DNA of 43,249 bases from [Flexibacter] sp. ATCC 35208 (GCF_001975825.1 NZ_MTKN01000019.1:1-43249), one strand, 5' to 3'; positions 15,968-24,675 are shown, numbered from the stretch's first letter. Notes: generated by a model from the sequence alone, not told the origin. Numbers and translations are program-made.

Positions 15968-16520
15968 ATGAACGCCCTGTTAGTAATGGACGTGCAAAAT
16001 GCTGTCATTCGCCAGTTACCCGATTATAACAATGCCATCACTAATGTCAGTAAAGCGATCAGCATCGCGCGCAGTATAAATATTCCGGTCATCTATGTCG
16101 TAGTAGGTTTTCGTCCTGGTATGCCTGAGATCAGTATGAATAATAAAGTATTTGGCGCCAGCAAAACCCGTTCCGGCGGCGCTGGCGGTGGCCAGAGCGA
16201 AGCGATGGCGATAGATGGCGATAGATGCTGCTATTGCGCCTTTGGAAAATGAAATTATTGTTATCAAACGCCGGATCAGCGCTTTTACAGGAAGTGACCT
16301 GGAAGTGGTATTGAGAGCGCAGGGGATACAGCACCTGATCCTTACAGGGGTGGCTAGCAGTGGGGTCGTATTATCTACCCTGCGCGAAGCGGCGGATAAG
16401 GATTATCGTATCACAGTGCTGGCTGCTTGTTGTACTGACCGGGATCCTGCATTGCATGATGTATTGGTTGAAAAAGTATTCCCCTTTCAGGCGGAAGTGA
16501 TCACTATAAATGAATTCTGA
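15968..16520 (+). pseudogene. isochorismatase-family (cysteine-hydrolase fold) gene frameshifted by a 10-bp duplication
   Basis: The first part (15968 on) reads MNALLVMDVQNAV with the catalytic Asp8, and continues to QSEAMAIDG. There the frame is lost at a tandem GATGGCGATA. Removing one 10-bp copy gives a continuous 180-aa protein that runs on as AIDAAIAPLENEIIVI to the stop at 16518-16520, the usual length for the family. The later motif reads TGVASSGVVLSTLREAAD. The nucleophile Cys of nicotinamidases is Gly here, as in the Cys-less subgroup, so even the intact protein may not be a classical hydrolase. The stop overlaps the next start (TGATG). The gene is disrupted as sequenced, though a restart at ATG 16215 could give a C-terminal piece. 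Confidence 0.88.
16204..16223 (+). repeat. 10-bp perfect tandem duplication causing a frameshift
   Basis: GATGGCGATA occurs at 16204-16213 and again at 16214-16223 with no divergence. Ten is not a multiple of three, so the duplication switches the reading frame within the isochorismatase-family gene. Loss of either copy restores it exactly. Confidence 0.95.
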
Positions 16521-16915
16521 TGGCGATATTTCTCGAAGGCAAATCCAAATGTCCGATCTGTGGCAAGGTGATTATTGCTGCAGAGGCATATTTGTTCCCT
16601 CCATTTGTGAGCAACAGGAAGGAACCACTGGATTTTTTTAATGATAAAGTATTTCACAAAAGTTGTCTGCTAACCCACCCATTGGCAGAAAAGGCGATTC
16701 AATTTACCAAAGTGCCTATGCCCTTTGTTTGTAAGTTAACAGAGGAGCCTATTTGGCCAGGGGAGGAGATCTTTGGATTTGGATTAGTAACCTCCGATGA
16801 AAACTCTCCCGCGTATGCATTGAATTTCACTTACATCAAAAAAGAAGCATTTGATAAATGGGAGCAGCGGGATGCTGTACTGGCAGAATTAAAAAGATTT
16901 GAAATAAACCTATGA
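16520..16915 (+). CDS. hypothetical protein with a zinc-ribbon-like CPICG motif
   Basis: The 131-residue soluble protein begins MAIFLEGKSKCPICGKVI. A CxxC near the N-terminus, plus FHKSCL about 40 residues later, form a plausible four-ligand zinc site (C-x2-C ... H-x2-C). A second half carries VCKLTEEPIWPGEEIFGFG and a charged helix. I do not recognise a named family. Its ATG overlaps the stop of the frameshifted isochorismatase-family gene by one base, and its own stop overlaps the next ATG (16912), so four genes appear to form one translationally coupled operon. Confidence 0.75.
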   Translation: MAIFLEGKSKCPICGKVIIAAEAYLFPPFVSNRKEPLDFFNDKVFHKSCLLTHPLAEKAIQFTKVPMPFVCKLTEEPIWPGEEIFGFGLVTSDENSPAYALNFTYIKKEAFDKWEQRDAVLAELKRFEINL

Positions 16916-17484
16916 GACTAAGTCGTTTTTATCCTTTATTAATTTTGCTGACAGCCTGCCATTCACAAGGGCCGCAGGTGAAAGAAGATGTAGTAAAAGA
17001 TACGGTCAATTCCGATTCCGTAACAATGCCCCGGGTCAATCATGATTTTGAGGCTGACAACAGGGTATTTGATAATTTCAGAGATAGTGTGGCAGAACAG
17101 ATGGAACTGACCAATAGGCAGCGATCCTTTTATCTGAAGGATGATACCACCGGACCTTACAAACCGCTGGTAGGGCATGAGCTGCGGCGATTGGGAAACA
17201 TGTATTTAATGATCATTAACTTTGAATATGGGTCGTATAAATTGTATACATTAGACAGCGCTTCTTATACCCTGTTAGATCATTCTATTATTGGTTATAA
17301 TTCTGATGCAGACGGAGGTTATGGTGGTAGCAGCTGTGATTATGAATTCGTCAATGATTCCACCATCGAGATTGTTGAAAAAGATTTTGCTCCGGAGGGA
17401 AGTAAGCAACCGGAACAGTTAGTCCGTACTACATTTACCATTTCAAGCACAGGAAAAATCACTGAGACACATAATAACCAATAA
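16912..17484 (+). CDS. predicted lipoprotein, tandem paralogue 1
   Basis: The 190-residue product starts MRLSRFYPLLILLTACHSQG, a lipoprotein signal with lipobox LTAC and mature Cys16. The mature part is polar. It holds motifs shared with the next gene: RDSVxxxxxLxNxQxxxYLKxDTT, GxYKxYxxD, and a C-terminal xxFTIS..GKIT. Function unknown; probably anchored in the inner or outer membrane facing the periplasm. The start overlaps the previous stop (ATGA), and the paralogue follows after 1 nt. Confidence 0.8.
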   Translation: MRLSRFYPLLILLTACHSQGPQVKEDVVKDTVNSDSVTMPRVNHDFEADNRVFDNFRDSVAEQMELTNRQRSFYLKDDTTGPYKPLVGHELRRLGNMYLMIINFEYGSYKLYTLDSASYTLLDHSIIGYNSDADGGYGGSSCDYEFVNDSTIEIVEKDFAPEGSKQPEQLVRTTFTISSTGKITETHNNQ

Positions 17485-17485
17485 C

Positions 17486-17965
17486 ATGAAACCTCGTCAA
17501 TTTTACCCTTTATTATTACTGTTAGCTGCCTGTAAACCATTTGGACCTCACGACACCGGTGCCGCCTTCCGGGATAGTGTCGTTGCAAAGTTACCCTTAT
17601 CCAATAGCCAGGTACATCATTACCTGAAAGAAGATACAACCGCTCCGGATATGAATTTCACCGGGTTGGAAGTACGTAAATCAGGAAAGTATTGTGCAGT
17701 GTTTGTTCATCATCAAATTGGTACATACAAAATGTATATTGTTGATACCACTACCAGTACGCTCACCGATAGTCAGATCATTTGCGATAACAGGGGCAGT
17801 AATAGGGATAGTAACTATTCCAGAGGCAATTACCAGGTGGTAAATGACACGACCATCCAGGTAGTTCAGTATTATTATGGTGCAGAAAATAAAAAGACGG
17901 AAGTACATAAAGCATTCACCATTTCAGACAAAGGAAAAATTACGGTGACAAGTGATAATGGTTAA
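17486..17965 (+). CDS. predicted lipoprotein, tandem paralogue 2
   Basis: The 159-residue product begins MKPRQFYPLLLLLAACKPFG with lipobox LAAC, closely like its upstream neighbour. It shares RDSVVAKLPLSNSQVHHYLKEDTT, GTYKMYIVDTT and KAFTISDKGKIT with it but lacks about 30 residues after the lipobox present in paralogue 1. This indicates an old tandem gene duplication. No function can be given. It ends the operon; the 115-bp gap to the convergent YbhR gene has only a weak hairpin. Confidence 0.8.
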   Translation: MKPRQFYPLLLLLAACKPFGPHDTGAAFRDSVVAKLPLSNSQVHHYLKEDTTAPDMNFTGLEVRKSGKYCAVFVHHQIGTYKMYIVDTTTSTLTDSQIICDNRGSNRDSNYSRGNYQVVNDTTIQVVQYYYGAENKKTEVHKAFTISDKGKITVTSDNG

Positions 17966-18013
17966 TGGTGGAAATTCGTCACTGCATTTGTAAAGAATGA
18001 AAGAAATTTTGCT

Positions 18014-18033
18014 ATATAACGGGGCTGTTATAT
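18014..18033. other. weak hairpin between convergent genes
   Basis: ATATAAC (18014-18020) and GTTATAT (18027-18033) form a perfect 7-bp stem around GGGGCT. The loop's GGGGC could instead pair with GCCCC about 20 nt later, so two exclusive structures are possible. No U tract follows, so a terminator role is doubtful. Confidence 0.3.
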
Positions 18034-18080
18034 CTTAATGGCCCCCAACCTTATCACAGATCCACGCTTTTCTGATCCTT

Positions 18081-19199
18081 TTAATTAGTCTTTCTATAAT
18101 TCAATACCGCCCACGTATTCAATACAAAAGCAAAGATCAATATCACACCCAGTTTAGGCAGCACATCGCGGATACCACTGCCTTTCAATACGATCATACG
18201 CATCACTTCTATCAGGTAACTCACCGGGTTGAACTTTGTCACCACCTGTGCCCAGTCTGGCATACTATCAATAGAAGTGAACAAACCACCCATCAAAATA
18301 AAGATCATTACAAAGAAGAACATAATGAACATCGCCTGCTGTTGCGTGTCACAATACGTTGATACCAGCAGGCCAAAACCTAATACTGCCAACAGGTATA
18401 CCCAGATAAAACCATAGAGTAAAAAGATATTTCCCAATGGTACTATTCCATATGCTACCCTTGCTACAATCAAACCCAGTGTGAATACGACATTGCCCAA
18501 TACCCAGAATGGAATCAGCTTTCCCAGTATAAAATGATGTTTCTTAATAGGTGTTACATTGATCTGCTCTATGGTACCTACTTCTTTTTCCTTTACAATA
18601 TTCAATGCCGTGAGGAAACCACCGATCATTGTGACCAGTATAGCCAGTATTCCAGGTACCATAAATAAATGATAATCCAGGTGTGGGTTGAACCAGTTAG
18701 ACGAAACGATTTCCACCATGGGCTGTGATTGAAAACGCGCAGGTTCTACCAGCTGTAGCCGGATGTCATTATTTTCATCCCTGATCACACTATTCAGGTA
18801 TACGCCGCCCAGACTGGCTTTGGTGCCATTGATGGCGTTGACCGCTACAAACAACTGCTCACGGTTCTCCCTGACCAGATTTTTCTCAAAGTTATGCGGT
18901 ATCTCCAGCAACAGATCTGCTTTATCTTTTTCAATCAAATGCAGGGCTTCTTTATAAGAAAATACATACCCCGTTAATTTGAAATATCCTGAAGCGGTGA
19001 TCTTGCTGATCAGTTTCTGCGAATATGAAGAATGGTCATTGTCAATGATCGCCAGGTTAATATTCTTTACCTCATAATTCGCGGCCAGAGGCAGGATAAA
19101 CAACTGCATCACCGGCATCACCAGCACCATCACAAGGATAGAACGGTTACGAAAGATCTGCCTGAATTCTTTTTGTAATAAAAACCGGATCGTTCTCAT
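18081..19199 (-). CDS. ybhR: ABC-2 type permease, YbhR-like
   Basis: The 372-residue permease has one N-terminal TM helix (FRNRSILVMVLVMPVMQLFILPLA). A periplasmic domain follows at about 45-170, then five C-terminal TM helices. The hallmark ABC-2 segment VKEKEVGTIEQINVTPIKKHHFILGKLIPF sits before the second of these. It pairs with the YbhS-like permease as the membrane heterodimer of an exporter. In E. coli YbhFSR exports cations and drugs such as cefoperazone-type compounds. It is last in the operon, and its ATG overlaps the YbhS stop by 4 nt (19196-19199). Confidence 0.92.
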   Translation of the reverse strand: MRTIRFLLQKEFRQIFRNRSILVMVLVMPVMQLFILPLAANYEVKNINLAIIDNDHSSYSQKLISKITASGYFKLTGYVFSYKEALHLIEKDKADLLLEIPHNFEKNLVRENREQLFVAVNAINGTKASLGGVYLNSVIRDENNDIRLQLVEPARFQSQPMVEIVSSNWFNPHLDYHLFMVPGILAILVTMIGGFLTALNIVKEKEVGTIEQINVTPIKKHHFILGKLIPFWVLGNVVFTLGLIVARVAYGIVPLGNIFLLYGFIWVYLLAVLGFGLLVSTYCDTQQQAMFIMFFFVMIFILMGGLFTSIDSMPDWAQVVTKFNPVSYLIEVMRMIVLKGSGIRDVLPKLGVILIFAFVLNTWAVLNYRKTN

Positions 19200-20287
19200 G
19201 ATAACCTGATTTTGAAACTTTTAAAGCTCACGAATAATAAAACCACTGTAATACCTGCCAGTATCAGTGTTTCTTTCCACACGGCAGAGAATCCCAGCCC
19301 CTTGATCATAATCGCCTTCACAATATTATAATACCACTTAGAAGGCACGATATTGCTAATCAACTGCAAGGGGAGTGGCATGTTCTCTACGGGGAACATA
19401 AACCCGCTAAAGAGGATCGTAGGCAGCATCATACCCATCAGTGAGATCAGCATCGCTACCTGCTGCGAACTTGTTTTTACTGAGATGAAGATCCCCAGCG
19501 TCAGACAGGTAATTATAAATAAGGTGCTTTCTGCAAACAATAATGGTATACTGCCATTGATGGGTAATTTTAGCACAAAGGTGCTGAGGAGTAAAATGGT
19601 GGTTACGTTGATCAATGACAGCAGGAGGTACGGAATGGCCTTGGATATAATCACCATCAGTGGACTAAAAGGCGATACCAGCAGTACTTCCATCGTACCT
19701 GTTTCCTTCTCGCGCACAATCGACACTGCCGTCATCATCACACATACCAGCATCAGTACGAGCGACATGACCCCCGGTACAAAGTTCGGCGCACCTTTCA
19801 ATTGCGGGTTATACAAATACCTGATCTGAGGACTTATCTGGAAAGGCTCCTGTGCCGCCATATAATCCTGTATGATCGACGTAATATAACTGGTCAGCGT
19901 TGTGGCTGTATTCGGGCCAGCCCCATCAGCAATGATCTGGATCTGCGCATGGTGTGTATGCAACAGGTCATTATTAAATCCCTGTGGGAAGATCACTGCC
20001 AGTCTGATATCGCCCTTTTTGAAAGCAGCATCAATACCCGAACGATCCATCACCGCATAGGCAATATCGAAATAACGGCTGGCTTCAATTTTACTGATCA
20101 GTTGTTGCGAAGCCACATCCTGTGCCTGATCATAGATCACAATCTTCGCATTCCGGACTTCATTCGTCAGGGCAAAGCCAAAGATCAGGATCTGCACGAT
20201 CGGCAAGCCAAAGAGGATCAGAAGGGTCTTCCTGTCTCTCAGTACATGTGCAAATTCTTTCCTGATAAAGGTATACAACTGTTTCAT
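19196..20287 (-). CDS. ybhS: ABC-2 type permease, YbhS-like
   Basis: I choose ATG 20287 (MKQLYTFIRKEFAHVLRDRKTL, 363 aa), 1 nt after the ATPase stop, rather than an upstream start that would overlap the ATPase gene. Topology matches YbhS: one TM near residue 30, a periplasmic domain up to about 165, then five TM helices with VREKETGTMEVLLVSPFSPLMVIISKAIPY as the ABC-2 signature. It forms the channel with the YbhR-like protein, powered by the two YbhF-half ATPases. It is coupled to both neighbours by overlap or near-zero gaps. Confidence 0.92.
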   Translation of the reverse strand: MKQLYTFIRKEFAHVLRDRKTLLILFGLPIVQILIFGFALTNEVRNAKIVIYDQAQDVASQQLISKIEASRYFDIAYAVMDRSGIDAAFKKGDIRLAVIFPQGFNNDLLHTHHAQIQIIADGAGPNTATTLTSYITSIIQDYMAAQEPFQISPQIRYLYNPQLKGAPNFVPGVMSLVLMLVCVMMTAVSIVREKETGTMEVLLVSPFSPLMVIISKAIPYLLLSLINVTTILLLSTFVLKLPINGSIPLLFAESTLFIITCLTLGIFISVKTSSQQVAMLISLMGMMLPTILFSGFMFPVENMPLPLQLISNIVPSKWYYNIVKAIMIKGLGFSAVWKETLILAGITVVLLFVSFKSFKIRLS

Positions 20288-20288
20288 A

Positions 20289-21017
20289 TCATTCGCTACG
20301 TTTTGCACTGCGGGCCAGTGCGTAAAAGACTTCATCCATGCTGGAAGCATGGTATGTATTCTTCAGGTTATGGGGTGTGTCCAACGCTTTAATACGACCA
20401 TCCACCATAATAGAAATACGGTTACAATATTCTGCTTCGTCCATGTAGTGGGTGGTCACGAATACTGTTACGCCGCTGTCTGCCGCATCATAGATCAGGT
20501 TCCAGAATTGTCTGCGGGTAATAGGATCTACGCCGCCAGTTGGTTCATCCAGGAATACGATCTTCGGTTCGTGCAATACAGCTATAGAAAATGATAGTTT
20601 TTGTTTCCAGCCGAGTGGGAGGGAACCCACTAGTTTCTTCGCTTCTTTTTCAAGGCCTAAGTCATGGATCAGTTGCTGACTCTTGGTTTTAAGTTGTTGA
20701 TTGCTCAAACCATAAATACCACCAAAGAACCGGATATTCTCTGTTACCGTCAGGTCTTCATATAAGGAGAACTTCTGGCTCATGTACCCGATGTTCTTTT
20801 TGATCTGTTCCGTTTGTTTATAGACATCAAAACCCGCGATGGTCGCACTGCCCGAACTCGGTGTGGACAGTCCGCAGAGCATGCGCATAGCGGTTGTTTT
20901 GCCTGCACCATTGGCGCCCAGGAATCCGAAGATCTCGCCTTTGGCTACTTCAAAAGTGATTTCATTTGTTGCAATGAAATCGCCGAAGCGCTTGGTTAGT
21001 TTATCTGTTTTGATCAT
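20289..21017 (-). CDS. ABC transporter ATPase, C-terminal half of YbhF
   Basis: The 242-residue ATPase has Walker A GANGAGKT (34-41), Q-loop YMSQKFSLYEDLTV, Walker B KIVFLDEPTGGVDP, and H-loop THYMDEAEYC. The signature is atypical, LPLGWKQKLS in place of LSGGQ. E. coli YbhF has LPLGFKQRLA at the same place in its second half, and this supports the assignment. The 5' end overlaps the upstream ATPase gene by 17 nt in another frame, so the two halves of YbhF are separate but tightly coupled proteins here. Confidence 0.92.
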   Translation of the reverse strand: MIKTDKLTKRFGDFIATNEITFEVAKGEIFGFLGANGAGKTTAMRMLCGLSTPSSGSATIAGFDVYKQTEQIKKNIGYMSQKFSLYEDLTVTENIRFFGGIYGLSNQQLKTKSQQLIHDLGLEKEAKKLVGSLPLGWKQKLSFSIAVLHEPKIVFLDEPTGGVDPITRRQFWNLIYDAADSGVTVFVTTHYMDEAEYCNRISIMVDGRIKALDTPHNLKNTYHASSMDEVFYALARSAKRSE

Positions 21018-21903
21018 CTTTCAATAGTTTAATAAAACAGTCTTCAATAGTCACGGGTGTAGGTTTTATCTCTATTCCTGTCAAATCCTGTGAAGTTAGC
21101 TCCTGTTGCAGATCGCCTTCAAAAATTACATGCGCATATTCTCCAAATGCATAGCTGTCTTTAACAAGCGAAGATGCCTGCAGGGCTTTGAGCAACGGGT
21201 GCATCTGGTCCGCTTTCACTGCATACAATTTGTCTGCAAATGCATGCACGATGTCTGATGGGGTATCAATAGACAATATTTTTCCATCCTGTATCAATGC
21301 AATTCTATCACATAGATCTGCTTCATCCATATAAGGTGTAGACACAATGATGGTGATCTCCTGTTTTTTCAATTGCCGCAACATCTCCCAGAATTCCTTT
21401 CTGGATACGGGATCGACACCCGTTGTCGGCTCATCTAAAAACAGCACCGATGGCCGGTGGATGAGCGCACAGCACAATGCCAGCTTTTGTTTCATTCCAC
21501 CGGAGAGTTTCCCTGCCCGCCTTTTTTTGAAAGGCTCGATCTGTACATAGATGTCTTTTATCAAATCATAATTCTCGGCTATGGTGGTATTAAACACCGT
21601 TGCAAAGAAATTCAGGTTCTCTTCCACGGTCAGGTCCTGGTACAGCGAAAACTTCCCGGGCATATATCCCGCCCGTTTGCGGATCGCTTTATAATCGCGG
21701 ACCACATCAAAACCATCTACGGTAGCACTTCCTCCATCTGGTAGTAACAAGGTGGTCAATACCCGGAAGATACTCGTCTTGCCCGCGCCATCAGGGCCGA
21801 TCAGGCCAAATAGCTCCCCTTTCTTTACAGCAAAGGATACATCATCCACGGCTGTTTTATCCTGGTACACTTTACGCAGGTTGTTGACGATTATAGCATC
21901 CAT
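21001..21903 (-). CDS. ABC transporter ATPase, N-terminal half of YbhF
   Basis: The 300-residue ATPase carries the unusual Walker A GPDGAGKT (36-43), where Asp replaces Asn, as in the first half of E. coli YbhF. It has Q-loop YMPGKFSLYQDLTV, signature LSGGMKQKLAL, Walker B VLFLDEPTTGVDP and STPYMDEAD, where the H-loop His appears replaced by Pro-Tyr context. The last 85 residues are a linker-like extension ending TPVTIEDCFIKLLKD, matching the YbhF linker region. It probably forms an asymmetric dimer with the C-half gene product, with one degenerate ATP site. Confidence 0.92.
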   Translation of the reverse strand: MDAIIVNNLRKVYQDKTAVDDVSFAVKKGELFGLIGPDGAGKTSIFRVLTTLLLPDGGSATVDGFDVVRDYKAIRKRAGYMPGKFSLYQDLTVEENLNFFATVFNTTIAENYDLIKDIYVQIEPFKKRRAGKLSGGMKQKLALCCALIHRPSVLFLDEPTTGVDPVSRKEFWEMLRQLKKQEITIIVSTPYMDEADLCDRIALIQDGKILSIDTPSDIVHAFADKLYAVKADQMHPLLKALQASSLVKDSYAFGEYAHVIFEGDLQQELTSQDLTGIEIKPTPVTIEDCFIKLLKDDQNR

Positions 21904-21906
21904 AAG

Positions 21907-22788
21907 TTATAATTTTATCTCTCCGTACATCCCTATTTTCAGAAACCCGTCATTATGCACGCGCACTTTGAGGGCATATACGAGGTTGGCTCTTTCTTCT
22001 TTTGTCTGAATCGTCTTAGGGGTGAACTCTGCTTTATTACTGATCCATTCGATGGTGCCTGTTTGATCCTTCATGTTATCAACCAATACTTTCACCTGTT
22101 GACCAGGTTTTACAAGAGACAGCTGATCCCCCTTCAGGTAAGCTCTTAAAATGATGGTATTCAAAGCAGCGATCTTGTATACGGCCTTGCCGGGACTCGT
22201 TACTTCGCCTGCTTCTGCATACTTGGTAAGGACAGTGCCATCAATAGGATTTGTTAGTCTGCATTTATCCAGTTGATCATCGATTTGTTGGATCTGTGCC
22301 TGTAAAGGGGCTGCCTGATCTTTTAGGTTGGTAGTCGTAATACCGAGAGAAGACTGTGTCGCGGCGATTTGTTTTTTCACAATAGCTACCTGTGAAACTG
22401 CATCATCCAGTTGTTTGCGGGTCGCAGCATCTGCTTTGAGTAAATTCTCCGTACGATCTCTTTCTCTTTCTGCCTGTCTCAGTTGTTCCTGCAAAGCGGC
22501 AGTTTGTGCAGAGATATCCGGACGGCCGCTCAGTACTGCACTGATCTGTGCCTGTAATTGTTTCTTTTTCAGTATGAGTTGAATGCTGTCGATATAACCC
22601 ACTACCTGACCGGCTTTCAGCACTTGTCCTTCTTCAACATCCAGTGATTTGATATTGCCGGAAGCCTCTGCAGATACAATCGTTTCCACTGCTTCGAAAG
22701 TTCCGGATGCGTCGTATGCTGCTTCTTTTTTATTACAAGCTGAGAGGGTAGCAGCGACGAGTATGAGTATGATTAGATGCTTTTTCAT
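21907..22788 (-). CDS. ybhG: YbhG-like periplasmic adaptor, HlyD family lipoprotein
   Basis: The 293-residue adaptor has a lipoprotein signal (LIILILVAATLSAC, mature Cys18), whereas E. coli YbhG has a cleaved signal. A lipoyl half-motif (SGNIKSLDVEEGQVLKAGQVVGYID) leads into a long coiled-coil hairpin (about 75-185, Gln/Ala/Leu-rich). The second half-motif is DGTVLTKYAEAGEVTSPGKAVY. It links the inner-membrane ABC-2 exporter to the TolC encoded just upstream. It overlaps tolC by 4 nt (22785-22788) and leaves 3 nt to the ATPase gene. Confidence 0.92.
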   Translation of the reverse strand: MKKHLIILILVAATLSACNKKEAAYDASGTFEAVETIVSAEASGNIKSLDVEEGQVLKAGQVVGYIDSIQLILKKKQLQAQISAVLSGRPDISAQTAALQEQLRQAERERDRTENLLKADAATRKQLDDAVSQVAIVKKQIAATQSSLGITTTNLKDQAAPLQAQIQQIDDQLDKCRLTNPIDGTVLTKYAEAGEVTSPGKAVYKIAALNTIILRAYLKGDQLSLVKPGQQVKVLVDNMKDQTGTIEWISNKAEFTPKTIQTKEERANLVYALKVRVHNDGFLKIGMYGEIKL

Positions 22789-24020
22789 AGATTACCTGTA
22801 GTAGTTTGTTGATTATATTGTGAGAGCAGCCATTGCATTTCGTGGAGGGACTTATTTTGTCTGGCCAGATTTTCATCATTTACTTCTTTCAGAAAGTCAT
22901 TGCCGGTGATCACGCCATTCTCCAATTGGGCGATAGCCGCAGTTTTGACCTGTGAACGCAATTTGATAATTGCATCGTCAGACGTCATTAATTGCTGGTA
23001 TTTGTTCACTGCCGCAGATTCCTGTTGTACAGTCATAGCTGTGTTAAACAAGAAGGTTTCTTTTTGTACCGCTATTTCCTGCTGGTTTACGACGATCTGC
23101 GCTCTCTTTTTCTTCAGGGTGTAAAAGGCTGAAGGAGACCAGCTGAAGCGAATACCTCCGAGATAGTAAGCCCGAAAACTATTGTCCAGCATATTCAATC
23201 CTGGTCGGCCATATCCCCCCTGAATATAGAAACCAACCTTGGGCCGGGTACCTACCGTCAATAGCTGATCCTGTAGCAGTAAAGATCTCTGTTGCGCATC
23301 AAAGGATAATAATTCCGGACGATGAATGCTATCGTTGAGCGATAAAGAAGCTGGTTTCTCCAACGAGGTGACCGGAGCACCAATAAATAAAGAGAGCATG
23401 TTAGCATAAGCCTCGCGGCTACTGGCAATTTCAATATTATGTTGCTGGGTAGCCAGTATTTCTGCATTGATCAGATCTGCATTACTCCGAAAAGCCGTCC
23501 CATTATCCAGCGCTGCCTGTGTTTTCTTCAACCCCAGTTGCAGGTCTGCCAGCATCAGGTCATTTTGTTTCAACTGTTCATCCGCCAGCAGAATCCCAAA
23601 ATACAGCTGGTTAATTCTGTCTTTGAGCGCATACAGATCTGCCTGCAACTGCTGCCTTGACACGGCTTCATTGCTCTTTTGCAGCTCCTGCTGTTTCGCA
23701 ATTTCACCTCCATCATAAATCACCTGGTCCAGTTGCGCCGTGGCCTTATACTGGTCCTTGTTCAAGGCTGGTATGTTCACCCCCGGAATGCTGATCGGTA
23801 TCTGCGTCACGGCAGATTGGTAAGTGGCCTGTGCATTCAGGGAAAACTGCGGCAGGTATCCCTTTTTCAGGTTGTCAATCGTGTACGCCGCCGATTTGCT
23901 GATCAGGTCATATCTTTTCGTCAGCGGATAATGCTGTTCCGCCAGCCGGTGGCATTCCGGCAAGGTGAGTTGCCCCCTGGCAGACAACGAAAATAATAGT
24001 AGCAGGACGTAGTATTTCAT
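22785..24020 (-). CDS. TolC-family outer-membrane efflux protein (Ybh-type system)
   Basis: The 411-residue protein has a signal peptide (MKYYVLLLLFSLSARG). Two OEP repeats follow with the usual coiled helices (SKSAAYTIDNLKKGYLPQFSLNAQATYQ; LLADEQLKQNDLMLADLQLGLKKTQAAL). It supplies the outer-membrane channel for this exporter; the E. coli ybhGFSR operon lacks its own tolC. It is second in the operon after the TetR gene, with a 54-bp gap that contains two overlapping palindromic operators just before the start. Confidence 0.92.
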   Translation of the reverse strand: MKYYVLLLLFSLSARGQLTLPECHRLAEQHYPLTKRYDLISKSAAYTIDNLKKGYLPQFSLNAQATYQSAVTQIPISIPGVNIPALNKDQYKATAQLDQVIYDGGEIAKQQELQKSNEAVSRQQLQADLYALKDRINQLYFGILLADEQLKQNDLMLADLQLGLKKTQAALDNGTAFRSNADLINAEILATQQHNIEIASSREAYANMLSLFIGAPVTSLEKPASLSLNDSIHRPELLSFDAQQRSLLLQDQLLTVGTRPKVGFYIQGGYGRPGLNMLDNSFRAYYLGGIRFSWSPSAFYTLKKKRAQIVVNQQEIAVQKETFLFNTAMTVQQESAAVNKYQQLMTSDDAIIKLRSQVKTAAIAQLENGVITGNDFLKEVNDENLARQNKSLHEMQWLLSQYNQQTTTGNL

Positions 24021-24021
24021 A

Positions 24022-24052
24022 TTTAAACATATTGTTTAATCAAATGATTAAG
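24022..24052 (-). promoter_or_regulatory. two overlapping palindromic operators before tolC (candidate CecR-type sites)
   Basis: TTTAAACATATTGTTTAA (24022-24039) contains a perfect inverted repeat, TTAAACA-TAT-TGTTTAA. TTTAATCAAATGATTAAG (24035-24052) contains TTAATCA-AA-TGATTAA. Both resemble the single site in front of the TetR gene (24699-24716, TTTAAACAAATGATTAAA). The shared half-site TTTAAWCA in two promoters of one operon indicates binding by the encoded TetR regulator. Confidence 0.65.
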
Positions 24053-24074
24053 GCGTGGGCAAAAAAAATGCAGC

Positions 24075-24668
24075 TTATTCAAGCATGCATTTCAGCCAGA
24101 TGGGAATCAGCTTCTTACGTTCTTCCATTAACTGATTATACTGTTCATCAGTTAATGCTGCGGTTCCCTGCAGTATGGGCCGGGCGGCAAATGGAAAGAT
24201 CAGCATCCCCAAAAACGACATCAGGAAATGTATCGGATTGATATCTTTCTTTTTCTCCTGTAACTGCTGCATAAAGTGGGACCCGATCACATAGGCATCT
24301 ACATTCAGCGTCTCCCGCAGCCAGACAGGGTTTTGCCTCAATTCACTCAGCACAAATAAAGGCAGGTCCGGATTCAGAAAAAGCATATCGATATAACTGG
24401 TGGCGATATAAGCAATCTTCTCATCCAGCGATTTACTTTTATCATTCAGGGTCGGCGCCAGTATGCCAAACAGCTTTTTCAGGTTTTCAGCCATCACAAT
24501 TGAAAACAGCTTTTCCTTACTACGGAAGTAATAATTCAACAGGGCCAGGTTCATCCCAGCCTCTTCTGCAATGTCACGGGTCTTGGTAGCGGCATACCCT
24601 TTTCTGGTGAAAATAGTCCTGGCGGCGGCTTTAATCTTTTCTTCCGTTGAAATGCTCTTCTCTTCCAT
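24075..24668 (-). CDS. TetR-family repressor, CecR/YbiH-like
   Basis: The 197-residue regulator has an N-terminal TetR helix-turn-helix (AARTIFTRKGYAATKTRDIAEEAGMNLALLNYYFRSKEKLF). A ligand-binding C-terminal domain follows with three or more helices and LPLFVLSELRQNP in the middle. The order TetR-(TolC)-YbhG-YbhF-YbhS-YbhR matches the E. coli cecR(ybiH)-ybhGFSR operon, so it probably represses its own operon and is released by an exported drug or toxic compound. An operator-like palindrome overlaps its -33 region. The predicted -7 box is only 7 nt before the ATG, suggesting a very short leader. Confidence 0.9.
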   Translation of the reverse strand: MEEKSISTEEKIKAAARTIFTRKGYAATKTRDIAEEAGMNLALLNYYFRSKEKLFSIVMAENLKKLFGILAPTLNDKSKSLDEKIAYIATSYIDMLFLNPDLPLFVLSELRQNPVWLRETLNVDAYVIGSHFMQQLQEKKKDINPIHFLMSFLGMLIFPFAARPILQGTAALTDEQYNQLMEERKKLIPIWLKCMLE

Positions 24669-24675
24669 GATTGTA

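Noticed and set aside
16215..16520. Independent 101-aa gene starting at ATG 16215
   Set aside because: Its start lies in the duplicated 10-bp segment and the protein is the C-terminal part of the isochorismatase-family fold. It is better explained as the downstream half of a frameshifted gene.
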